From the NCBI RefSeq assembly GCF_000425145.1, contig NZ_AULF01000023.1:1-64000 (forward strand): a stretch of DNA of 64,000 nucleotides, in the 5' to 3' direction. This DNA is from Pedobacter glucosidilyticus DSM 23534 (GTDB taxonomy: Bacteria; Bacteroidota; Bacteroidia; Sphingobacteriales; Sphingobacteriaceae). Under the pieces are notes generated by a model. That model did not search any database, was not told where the DNA came from, and was given only the letters and a program-made list of their open reading frames with translations. The position numbers were made by a program, and so were the translations under genes. Shown here piece by piece: positions 1 to 5,833 of this stretch. Position 1 is the first letter of the stretch; every line of letters starts with the position of its first letter.

Positions 1-1
1 G

Positions 2-451
2 AGCTGCACCAAGAACAAAGCAGGCAGATTGATAGAGCGAACTGAACATGCAGAGGTCATTGAAGCCAATAAACAACGAATCGAGCTTAACAAAGAAATT
101 TACCGGAAGCGGCAGGCAATAGTAGAGCATCCCTTCGGGATCATCAAAAGGCAGTGGGATTTCTATTATATCATGACAAAGAAAACCATTAACCACGCAT
201 CAGCTGATGTAGGGCTTATCTTTACCGCCTTTAACCTGCGAAGGATATTCAATATTATTGATAAAAACCTACTGAAAGAGTACCTCAAAGTACTTGCCTT
301 GATTTTGCTGCTACAGAAGGCTTATTTTAAGCACTTATCAGCAACAATTATTTCTTATAGCATGAAAGCAAAAGTGAAAACTACAGATTTTTTAATGCGC
401 TATAATCGCTTATATTTAACTCCTGATAAGCTCGACTTTAACCTATTTTAG
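2..451 (+). CDS. IS1182-like transposase, C-terminal part (cut by window start)
   Basis: The reading frame is open from base 2, so the gene begins outside the window; an internal TTG at 29 is not a real start. The visible part encodes C-terminal DDE transposase sequence. A CT-x-KAGR-x-IER-x-EH stretch is followed by 'IVEHPFGIIKRQWDFYYIMTK' (shown only in part here as EHPFG and the following Arg/Trp segment), which is typical of the last third of IS1182/IS4-like transposases with their terminal catalytic Glu region. It would cut and join the ends of its own insertion sequence. The stop lies about 18 bp before an attC-like terminus (470). The element's right end therefore probably falls between 452 and 470, although the left end cannot be seen. 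Whether the copy is intact cannot be judged. Confidence 0.72.
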   Translation, partial: SCTKNKAGRLIERTEHAEVIEANKQRIELNKEIYRKRQAIVEHPFGIIKRQWDFYYIMTKKTINHASADVGLIFTAFNLRRIFNIIDKNLLKEYLKVLALILLLQKAYFKHLSATIISYSMKAKVKTTDFLMRYNRLYLTPDKLDFNLF

Positions 452-469
452 GTTTTTAGACGGACTGAT

Positions 470-486
470 GTTATAAGCCATTTAAT
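470..486 (+). repeat. Left terminus (R'-like) of cassette 1
   Basis: GTTATAAGCCATTTAAT is the inverted complement, 15 of 17 positions, of the sequence at 1751-1767 on the other side of the DUF6688-like gene. It begins with a GTT core, as the R' end of an integron cassette does. It sits directly after the IS1182-like gene, which may have replaced the left half of the site. The bases from here to 615 contain no other recognisable feature. Confidence 0.55.
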
Positions 487-614
487 CAGAATGAAGGATA
501 ATCAAAAATCAGCCTGAGTTCTCTATTTTCTCACTCCAATATGTTTATTTGGTTAAATCAAACAAATTAATCAACAATGGTGGAACAGGACGATATGTCT
601 AAATAGATATTTAT

Positions 615-1694
615 ATGATTCTTAGCATTTTAATTTTTATTGGAATAATTTTAAAACTTTTGAATGGAAAGGCAACCTTTATAGAAATCTTACTAATTAT
701 TATTTATATAGTTAGCTCCCTTATATTTTATATTGATTTGACGACCACTCATCATTATCAGTATAATTCACCTATTGTTTATGGAGGAATTAACGGAACA
801 GGTTGTTATAGTCCATTTGCTGAACAACATAGCTTAACATTAACTTGGTTTTTATATGCCTCTTACGCTAGTATGTTGGTGGTATGGGCTTGCAAGAGAT
901 TTATTTCCCCTATTTTATTAACATTGTCGTTAATCTTTATATTAATTGGAATATTAATTAATATTTTCATTTTCTTACAGCTATCACAGCATGATATAGG
1001 GATTTTGAGTTTTTATAATAAAGATCATATCGGTTTATCTCCTATAGATTCACTTTTTGCCATTATAATAGGTCTATTACTTATCTATAAATCAATTACG
1101 CAAGAAGTTAACAAAACTTTTAATCGGCGATATAATAATAAGTTTCTAAATTATCTAAATACTTTTTTGGCTAAAAGAGGAAGAAATCCTATATGGTTAC
1201 TTATATTCAGTGTGCCAGTTTTTTTCATTGTTACACTTATCTTAATTTTATTTGGACAGGAAACAAATTCTATAGTCAAAGTATTTACTGAAACGGCAAC
1301 TTGGAGATTTTCACAACATTCTTTTCCGCATCCAATTCCTGATAATAGCAGTGGGGGACATTACTTATGTACTGTTGCAATAGCGGGAGACCCTAAACTT
1401 GTAAAGCCATTAAGATTGGGAAAGCGACACGGTAAAATCATTGTGGTTAATAGACAATTATTAATTGCAAATGCTTTTGAAGAATTAATACAGGATTTTT
1501 CACCCAAACTTCATTTTATCATTCGAAAAAACTATGATAAATATGGTTTTAATATTTCAAAAAAGATAAATTCCGTATTTTGGTCAAATACTGTTTATCT
1601 CTTAATGAAGCCTTTAGAATGGATTTTTCTAATAACCTTATATTTATTTTGTACTAAACCAGAAGAAAAAATTAATGCTCAATATGCTTTATGA
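615..1694 (+). CDS. Multipass membrane protein, DUF6688-like
   Basis: This is a 359-residue protein with about five to six hydrophobic helices. Most lie in residues 1-180 and around 195-215, and another lies near the C-terminus. Between about residues 225 and 320 there is a hydrophilic domain with the conserved-looking segment 'GGHYLCTVAIAGDPKLVKP' followed by LRLGKRHGK and an ANAFEEL motif. That segment matches my memory of the DUF6688 family, whose function is unknown; no catalytic motif is evident. The gene is a single-gene unit between inverted termini at 470 and 1751. It has no obvious promoter of its own and is very AT-rich, all of which fits a mobile cassette. The ATG at 615 is the first plausible start. 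The family name is from recall and is unverified. Confidence 0.7.
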   Translation: MILSILIFIGIILKLLNGKATFIEILLIIIYIVSSLIFYIDLTTTHHYQYNSPIVYGGINGTGCYSPFAEQHSLTLTWFLYASYASMLVVWACKRFISPILLTLSLIFILIGILINIFIFLQLSQHDIGILSFYNKDHIGLSPIDSLFAIIIGLLLIYKSITQEVNKTFNRRYNNKFLNYLNTFLAKRGRNPIWLLIFSVPVFFIVTLILILFGQETNSIVKVFTETATWRFSQHSFPHPIPDNSSGGHYLCTVAIAGDPKLVKPLRLGKRHGKIIVVNRQLLIANAFEELIQDFSPKLHFIIRKNYDKYGFNISKKINSVFWSNTVYLLMKPLEWIFLITLYLFCTKPEEKINAQYAL

Positions 1695-1750
1695 AAGGGC
1701 TAATAAAAATGAAGAGCGGAATGAAGTTATCGGACTAGGAAAATGGAAAA

Positions 1751-1900
1751 AATAAACGGCTTATAACCACAAATTTGTATTATAATGGTTGAACTACTTT
1801 ACTTTATTTCATCGCAATTAACTAAGTTTATACGGGCAGACAAGTTTTTGCTTTCTAAGCCATTACAACACAAATTCGCCAATCGTTAAGCGATAGCAAA
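1751..1900 (+). repeat. attC-like recombination site between cassettes 1 and 2
   Basis: The site contains an R''-like core GCTTATAAC (1759-1767) and an R'-like core GTTAAGC (1885-1891). Between them is a 19-bp imperfect inverted repeat (1770-1788 against 1860-1878) with 16 of 19 positions complementary. The three mismatches are all of the G/A kind, which allows G-T pairing in folded single strands. The hairpin spans about 130 bp, within the size range of known attC sites. It lies after the DUF6688-like gene and before the lipoprotein gene. The core sequences only partly fit the canonical RYYYAAC/GTTRRRY, so 'attC-like' is an inference. Confidence 0.6.
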
Positions 1901-1927
1901 ACGCAGACTCAAACATCTAAACCAATT

Positions 1928-2584
1928 ATGAGAGAAAAACTAATTTTATTGACAATCATCGGACTATTATTTTCATGCAATCAAAATGAAAATAAAAGCG
2001 TGACTGACCAAGAAGGAGTTAATTCAAAACAACTGAATAACAAAATAATAAGTAAAACTGAACGACAAATAATAATAGAAGAACTACAACGTCTTCAATC
2101 AATTATTGCGTCCAACAACAAGGAAAAAATTTCTGATGTTTTTAGATTCCCTATTAATAACGAGACCATCGGTATTTATGTTGACAACAAAGACTTTAAT
2201 GAACAGCTGGACAAAAACGGTGACAAAGTAACCAAAAACATGTTCATTAGTTTTTATAACGATATTTCTGAGAGTATCCAGACTGAACAAATAAACCAAC
2301 TATTTAAAAAACTAGATATCAACAAACTTTTAAATAAGGACAACTTAGAATATACTGAAAGAATTAAAACAGAGCCCTGCCATCATTTTTATGGTGTGAA
2401 AATAGAAAATAAACTTGTAACTCTTACCATAGGGACAAACTCAAATGTGGACTATAAAAGTAAATCGACTTCTGAAGACGAAATACAAGAAAATGACAGT
2501 TCAATGTGTGAGCATGTAATGTGGTGGGTGTTTACTTTTGACGGAAAGAAACTACTATTTAAAGAAATTACAGGTGCGGGATAA
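1928..2584 (+). CDS. Lipoprotein of unknown function in a cassette
   Basis: A 218-residue protein starts with a short positively charged n-region, a hydrophobic stretch and a lipobox ending LLFSC (Cys17), so it should be lipidated and exported. The mature part is Asn/Lys/Glu-rich and contains a late CEHVMWWVFTFDG segment; I recognise no domain. It resembles small hypothetical lipoproteins often seen in mobile DNA of Bacteroidota. The start codon lies 27 bases after the left terminus (1885-1900) and the stop lies two bases before the right terminus (2587-2602). The gene therefore almost fills its cassette, as in integrons. No promoter is visible between the terminus and the start. Confidence 0.75.
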   Translation: MREKLILLTIIGLLFSCNQNENKSVTDQEGVNSKQLNNKIISKTERQIIIEELQRLQSIIASNNKEKISDVFRFPINNETIGIYVDNKDFNEQLDKNGDKVTKNMFISFYNDISESIQTEQINQLFKKLDINKLLNKDNLEYTERIKTEPCHHFYGVKIENKLVTLTIGTNSNVDYKSKSTSEDEIQENDSSMCEHVMWWVFTFDGKKLLFKEITGAG

Positions 2585-2586
2585 AA

Positions 2587-2602
2587 TTTGCCATCGCTTA
2601 AC
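2587..2602 (+). repeat. Right terminus (R''-like) of cassette 2
   Basis: TTTGCCATCGCTTAAC matches the inverse of GTTAAGCGATAGCAAA at 1885-1900 in 15 of 16 positions. GCTTAAC fits the canonical R'' core RYYYAAC, and GTTAAGC fits the R' core GTTRRRY. The following bases to about 2720 do not contain a clear matching second half, so this site looks interrupted, possibly by the event that brought in the AbiE operon. Confidence 0.55.
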
Positions 2603-2727
2603 ACGGGTAACTGTTGCACAACTCACTAAATAGTTATATAAAATCATTTTATTAAGTAAAGAAGCGTTATTTAAAGCTGATATAAGCGAGGCTCATTTTT
2701 TTTGGTGTTTTATTGTTTGTAAAAAAA

Positions 2728-2811
2728 GCGAGTCTTTAAAAGGCTTATTTTAGTTCAGCTATAAAGGGTTTAAGAAATTAAGTTTGATATGCTGATTTAG
2801 CTTTAGTATAC
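2728..2811 (+). repeat. Direct repeat, copy 1 of 3
   Basis: The stretch from AGCGAGTCTTTAAAAGGCT to the TTTGATATGCTGATTTAGCT segment recurs at 4717-4818 and 5653-5746. This copy is the most diverged, with differences concentrated around 2765-2775. It lies just upstream of the AbiE operator and promoter. Read in one frame, the first bases would encode the peptide end SESLKGLF followed by a stop, as in copy 2, suggesting that the repeat began as the 3' end of a gene plus downstream DNA. Confidence 0.8.
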
Positions 2812-2828
2812 TTTATCAAATTTTAAAA

Positions 2829-2858
2829 TGTCCAGTTTTTTTGCTAATAAACTGGACA
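2829..2858. promoter_or_regulatory. Probable AbiEi operator (10-bp perfect inverted repeat)
   Basis: TGTCCAGTTT (2829-2838) and AAACTGGACA (2849-2858) are perfect inverse complements separated by 10 bases. The second arm ends eight bases before the -7 element of the AbiE promoter. AbiE antitoxins (AbiEi) are known to bind inverted repeats in their own promoter and repress it. The position here fits negative autoregulation; the binding itself is inferred. Confidence 0.65.
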
Positions 2859-2865
2859 AATCAAT

Positions 2866-2873
2866 TATCTTTG
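2866..2873 (+). promoter_or_regulatory. Bacteroidota -7 element for the AbiE operon
   Basis: TATCTTTG matches the TAnnTTTG -7 consensus. A TTTG at 2840-2843, inside the operator loop, may serve as the -33 element although the spacing is slightly long. The antitoxin ATG follows 16 bases later. Confidence 0.6.
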
Positions 2874-2889
2874 TACTACAATAGAGAGA

Positions 2890-3615
2890 ATGAAAATAGC
2901 TGAATACATAGCATTTACCATAGACAGGCTGTCCAAAGGCTATGTGTTCACCTATGCCGATTTTACTACAGAGGTGAGCCAAAAAGAAGCGGTGATAAAA
3001 GCCCTGAACCGTATGGTAGCTTCGGGCAAAATTGCCAAACTATCCAAAGGCAAATACTACAAACCCGAAAACACCCCTTTTGGTAATCTTCAACCCAATC
3101 AGGCACAAGTAGTAAAAGATTTATTGGAAGAAAACGGAAAAATAACAGGTTATCTCACGGGTTATAGCACTTACAATCAGTTGGGCTTAACCACACAAGT
3201 AAGCAATACCATACAAATCGGGAAAAATCAAATTCGCCCCAATTTTAAAAGAGAACGCTATACGATTGCTTTTGTAAAGCAAAAAAATACCATCACCAAA
3301 GAGAATATTCCTTTGTTGCAGCTATTGGATGCCATCCGATACATCAAAAAAATACCTGATGCCAGTATAGAAGCATCCTGCAAACGGTTTTTAGCCATAA
3401 TAAAAAACTTTACAGACAAAGAAACAAATACCTTGGCCCGCTTGGCATTAAAATATCCACCTGCTACAAGAGCTTTACTAGGTGCGTTGCTAGAACAATT
3501 ACAACAGGGCAAAACGGCTGAACCACTTTTTAAATCATTGAATCCCATTAGTAAGTATAAACTAACAGGTGCAGCGAAAGCAATATCCAATACTGAAAAA
3601 TGGAATATTGTATGA
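2890..3615 (+). CDS. abiEi: AbiEi-type antitoxin / transcriptional regulator (DUF6088-like)
   Basis: This is the antitoxin half of an AbiE-type (type IV toxin-antitoxin, abortive infection) system. The N-terminal 60 or so residues form a winged-helix region, including 'AVIKALNRMVASGKIAKLSKGKYY', that should bind DNA. It is followed by the GYLTGYSTYNQLGL and IRPNF segments common in AbiEi/DUF6088 proteins. It is 241 residues long, within the usual range. Its stop codon overlaps the toxin ATG by four bases (ATGA), so the two are translationally coupled. An inverted-repeat operator and a TAnnTTTG promoter lie directly upstream, indicating autoregulation. Antitoxins of this type counteract the toxin without forming a stable protein complex in the systems studied. 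Confidence 0.85.
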   Translation: MKIAEYIAFTIDRLSKGYVFTYADFTTEVSQKEAVIKALNRMVASGKIAKLSKGKYYKPENTPFGNLQPNQAQVVKDLLEENGKITGYLTGYSTYNQLGLTTQVSNTIQIGKNQIRPNFKRERYTIAFVKQKNTITKENIPLLQLLDAIRYIKKIPDASIEASCKRFLAIIKNFTDKETNTLARLALKYPPATRALLGALLEQLQQGKTAEPLFKSLNPISKYKLTGAAKAISNTEKWNIV

Positions 3616-4601
3616 ACCTACACGAGAATACAACCTTATTCAGACAAGCTGTTCAGTTTACGGCTGACCAAATGAAAATACCTACTATTTATGTAGAAAA
3701 AGACTATTGGGTTACCTATGCTTTGTTTACAATTTTCAATAATGATATTGGCAAAGACACTGTGTTTAAGGGCGGAACAGCACTATCCAAGTGTTACCAT
3801 ATGATTGAACGATTTTCGGAAGATATTGACTTGGTAATATTAAGGCGAGAAGGAGAAACAGACAGCAAGTTAAAATCAAAATTAAAAGCAGTAAGCACAG
3901 TTGTAGAAACCGTATTGCCCGAAGTAACTATTGAAGGTATTACCCATAAAATGGGAATGAACCGAAAAACGGCACACGCTTACAACAAAGAATTTAAAGG
4001 TGATTACGAACAAGTAAGAGATGTGATAGTATTGGAATCAACATGGTTGGGATACTACGAACCATATACTACCAAAAGCATTGTTTCATTTGTTGGTCAA
4101 ATGATGTTGGATAATAAGCAGTCTGATATTGCAAAAGTAAATGGGCTGCTTCCTTTTGAGCTATTGGCATTAGAACCCATAAGAACCATTTGTGAAAAGA
4201 TAATGAGTTTGGTTCGCTTTTCTTATGGAGAAAATCCGATAGATGATTTAAGGAAAAAGATACGACACACCTACGACTTACACCAATTACTCAAACAAGA
4301 AGAATTTGTAAGTTTTTTCCATTCCAAAAACTTTGATGATATGTTGCTAAAGGTTGCAAATGATGATGTAGCAAGTTTTAGAAACAATAATAAATGGCTG
4401 AATCATCATCCTAATGAAGCTCTATTTTTTAAAAATCTAGAAGCAGTTTGGAATCAACTTAAATCAATTTATAGCGGTGATTTTAAAAATTTGGTGTATG
4501 GAGAATTACCAAAAGAAGAAGCTGTTTTGGAAACTTTAAAAATGATTGAAGAAAGATTGAAATCTGTTTCTTGGACAATAAAAATTGAAACCAAGGAATA
4601 A
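3612..4601 (+). CDS. abiEii: AbiEii/AbiGii-type nucleotidyltransferase toxin
   Basis: A nucleotidyltransferase-fold toxin of the AbiE system. Members transfer nucleotides to RNA targets (tRNA in studied relatives) and arrest growth, which can abort phage infection. The catalytic signature KGGTALSKCYHMI followed by FSEDIDLVI gives the GG-T and D-x-D metal-binding motif near residue 60-80. A later EPIRTICEKIMSLVRFS segment carries the conserved Lys. I chose the ATG at 3612, which forms the ATGA overlap with the antitoxin stop, over the upstream in-frame ATG at 3600, because MNLHEN is the normal N-terminus of relatives. It appears intact at 329 residues. Confidence 0.88.
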   Translation: MNLHENTTLFRQAVQFTADQMKIPTIYVEKDYWVTYALFTIFNNDIGKDTVFKGGTALSKCYHMIERFSEDIDLVILRREGETDSKLKSKLKAVSTVVETVLPEVTIEGITHKMGMNRKTAHAYNKEFKGDYEQVRDVIVLESTWLGYYEPYTTKSIVSFVGQMMLDNKQSDIAKVNGLLPFELLALEPIRTICEKIMSLVRFSYGENPIDDLRKKIRHTYDLHQLLKQEEFVSFFHSKNFDDMLLKVANDDVASFRNNNKWLNHHPNEALFFKNLEAVWNQLKSIYSGDFKNLVYGELPKEEAVLETLKMIEERLKSVSWTIKIETKE

Positions 4602-4604
4602 AAT

Positions 4605-4740
4605 TTATCAAAGAAAAATTAGAAAAGGCATTTACTGAGTTGTTAAGACAAGAAGGATTTCGCAGGACAGCCAAGGCATTTAGCAGAATATTTACAATTT
4701 TTTGCCGAAACACAAAGCGAGTCTTTAAAAGGCTCATTTT
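4605..4740 (+). pseudogene. Remnant of the 3' end of an unknown gene
   Basis: Directly after AbiEii there is codon-like sequence reading IKEKLEKAFTELLRQEGFR, then, after a one-base frame change, GQPRHLAEYLQFFAETQ and the end SESLKGSF with a TAG stop. The two parts make one plausible helical protein tail, but no start codon, and the frame change indicates decay. The parent gene is not identified. Its last codons overlap direct repeat copy 2, and a shorter piece of the same tail is seen at copy 1. Confidence 0.45.
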
Positions 4741-4818
4741 AGTTCAGATATAAATGTATCAAAAAATTAAGTTTGATATGCTGATTTAGCTTTAATACAT
4801 TCACACTTAGGGTGTGAT
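4717..4818 (+). repeat. Direct repeat, copy 2 of 3
   Basis: From 4725 to 4818 this copy matches copy 3 (5653-5746) at about 90 of 94 positions. It shares the leading AGCGAGTCTTTAAAAGGCT with copy 1. Inside it AATGTAT and ATACATT form the outer arms of an imperfect palindrome around the invariant GTTTGATATGCTGATTTAGC core, and it ends in a short hairpin CACAC-TTAGG-GTGTG. It separates the AbiE operon from the ParE-type toxin-antitoxin module. Confidence 0.82.
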
Positions 4819-4925
4819 ATTTAATTTTAGGACGAGAGAATTTCATCAGTTTTTTCAGATTATAAGCCAAGCTTGTTGATAGTTTTTATACTCCGAAAAC
4901 CCGCCCGAACGCAAAGCCCCAAACC

Positions 4926-4939
4926 GTTGTAAAGCATGG
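4926..4939 (+). repeat. Left terminus (R'-like) of cassette 3
   Basis: GTTGTAAAGCATGG is the inverse complement of CCACGCTTTACAAC at 5525-5538 with one G/A difference. The pair brackets the toxin-antitoxin genes exactly. The stretch 4819-4925 before it is non-coding and contains GC-richer bases (CCCGCCCGAACGC) that could be the inner half of an attC-like hairpin whose other half is lost. Confidence 0.5.
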
Positions 4940-4974
4940 TGGGTACTAATTATCAAACTCTTAATTAAAATTCA

Positions 4975-4982
4975 TAAATTTG
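4975..4982 (+). promoter_or_regulatory. Bacteroidota -7 element for the ParE-type module
   Basis: TAAATTTG matches TAnnTTTG and lies 17 bases before the antitoxin ATG. No clear -33 element is seen. Possession of its own promoter inside the cassette is typical for toxin-antitoxin cassettes in integrons. Confidence 0.5.
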
Positions 4983-4999
4983 TACAAAAGACTAGAATT

Positions 5000-5221
5000 A
5001 TGAATATTCAGGCAGAGAAAATAGAGATAATGAAGTTGATTTTGGAAACTGATAATCCAGACATTCTGGAATCAATAAAAACACTTTTTAATCGAAATAA
5101 AACCTTGGATTTTTGGGGAACTCTTTCTCAAGACCAAAAGAATGATATCTTGCAAGGTATCGATGAAATAGAAAATGGTGAAATTGTAGATTACGAGGAT
5201 TTTATGAAGAATCACCGATAA
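5000..5221 (+). CDS. Antitoxin of a ParE/RelE-type toxin-antitoxin pair
   Basis: A 73-residue acidic protein ending in the segment 'LSQDQKNDILQGIDEIENGE', then a short Tyr/Glu/Asp-rich stretch and FMKNHR. This is the usual C-terminal toxin-binding and linker region of small Bacteroidota antitoxins paired with ParE/RelE toxins. It lacks a recognisable ribbon-helix-helix domain at its N-terminus. The stop overlaps the toxin ATG by one base (TAATG), indicating translational coupling. The gene lies inside cassette 3 with its own -7 element. It should neutralise the ParE-type toxin downstream, which is frameshifted here. Confidence 0.7.
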   Translation: MNIQAEKIEIMKLILETDNPDILESIKTLFNRNKTLDFWGTLSQDQKNDILQGIDEIENGEIVDYEDFMKNHR

Positions 5222-5522
5222 TGAGGACTATAAAATTATCTAAGAGGGCTTCCAAAAATCTTGATAAGTTGCTTGAATATCTTGAAAACGAATGGTCCTT
5301 AAAGGTAAAATCAGATTTTTTAAAAAACTTGATAAATCACTAAAACAAATTCAAAAATATCCTGACAGTTGTCAACAAACGGATTTTGTTAAGGGACTTC
5401 ACATGCTTGTAGTTACAAAACAAACTTCTTTATTTTATCGGTTTGATTCTAAGACAATTTCAGTTGTGACTATTTCTGACAATAGAATGAATCCAGAAAA
5501 ACTAAAGGAAGAAACTAAATAA
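5221..5522 (+). pseudogene. ParE/RelE-type toxin, split by a -1 frameshift
   Basis: Translation from the ATG at 5221 begins MRTIKLSKRASKNLDKLLEY and continues through EWSLKVKSDFLKNL, then meets TAA within three codons. The rest of a normal ParE-type toxin (LDKSLKQIQKYPDSC, then FVKGLHMLVV and SLFYRFDSKTISVV) continues in the -1 frame from the CTT after the T6A6C run at about 5315-5328. Restoring one A, or slipping -1 at A-AAA-AAC, yields a full toxin of about 100 residues. A homopolymer deletion, a sequencing error or programmed frameshifting would all explain this. The ATG at 5292 is an artefact of the split frame. Confidence 0.72.
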
Positions 5523-5524
5523 AC

Positions 5525-5587
5525 CACGCTTTACAACACAGTATATAAAATATGCGTGATAGTAGTAAATTCAAGGGTTATAGCCCA
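5525..5587 (+). repeat. Right terminus of cassette 3 and possible attC-like site
   Basis: CCACGCTTTACAAC lies two bases after the toxin stop and is the inverse of the left terminus at 4926. About 40 bases on, GTTATAGCCC (5578-5587) resembles the left terminus GTTATAAGCC of cassette 1 and could be the R' end. From there to about 5632 there is a hairpin-forming stretch (GGTT...TTCAAA / TTTGAA...AACC). The inner stems are weak, so the site assignment is tentative. Confidence 0.4.
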
Positions 5588-5652
5588 CTTCAAATTTGTA
5601 GTTGTTTGATAAGTTTGAAGCCCGCAACCGTCTACTTCGCATTTCCTCAGCG

Positions 5653-5746
5653 TTAAAAGGCTCATTTTAGTTCAATTATAAATGTATCAAAAAATTAAGT
5701 TTGATATGCTGATTTAGCTTTAATACATCCAAACTTAGGGTGTGAT
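5653..5746 (+). repeat. Direct repeat, copy 3 of 3
   Basis: Nearly identical to copy 2, with four base differences in 94. The leading gene-tail bases present in copies 1 and 2 are missing; the repeat begins at TTAAAAGGCTCATTTTAG. It marks the right edge of the accessory block. The remaining 87 bases to the P-type ATPase gene contain no feature that I can identify. Confidence 0.82.
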
Positions 5747-5833
5747 TTTGATTTTTTGTAACTAAAATGGATTTGCAATGACTATATTTAATCATCACAA
5801 CCAAAACATTAGAGATACTCATATTCACCCCTC

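Noticed and set aside
3258-3590. Minus-strand frame of 110 residues inside the AbiEi gene
   Set aside because: It is the antisense shadow of a clearly coding gene, with no start context and no family-like pattern.
4483-4737. Minus-strand frame across the end of abiEii
   Set aside because: Antisense to abiEii and the decayed gene tail; no promoter or recognisable domain.
5292-5522. A separate 76-residue gene starting at 5292
   Set aside because: It is the second half of the frameshifted ParE-type toxin, as the preceding 24 codons in the other frame complete the fold.
2728-5746. CRISPR array
   Set aside because: The repeats are long, few, and separated by 0.8-2 kb that contain genes, not uniform short spacers.
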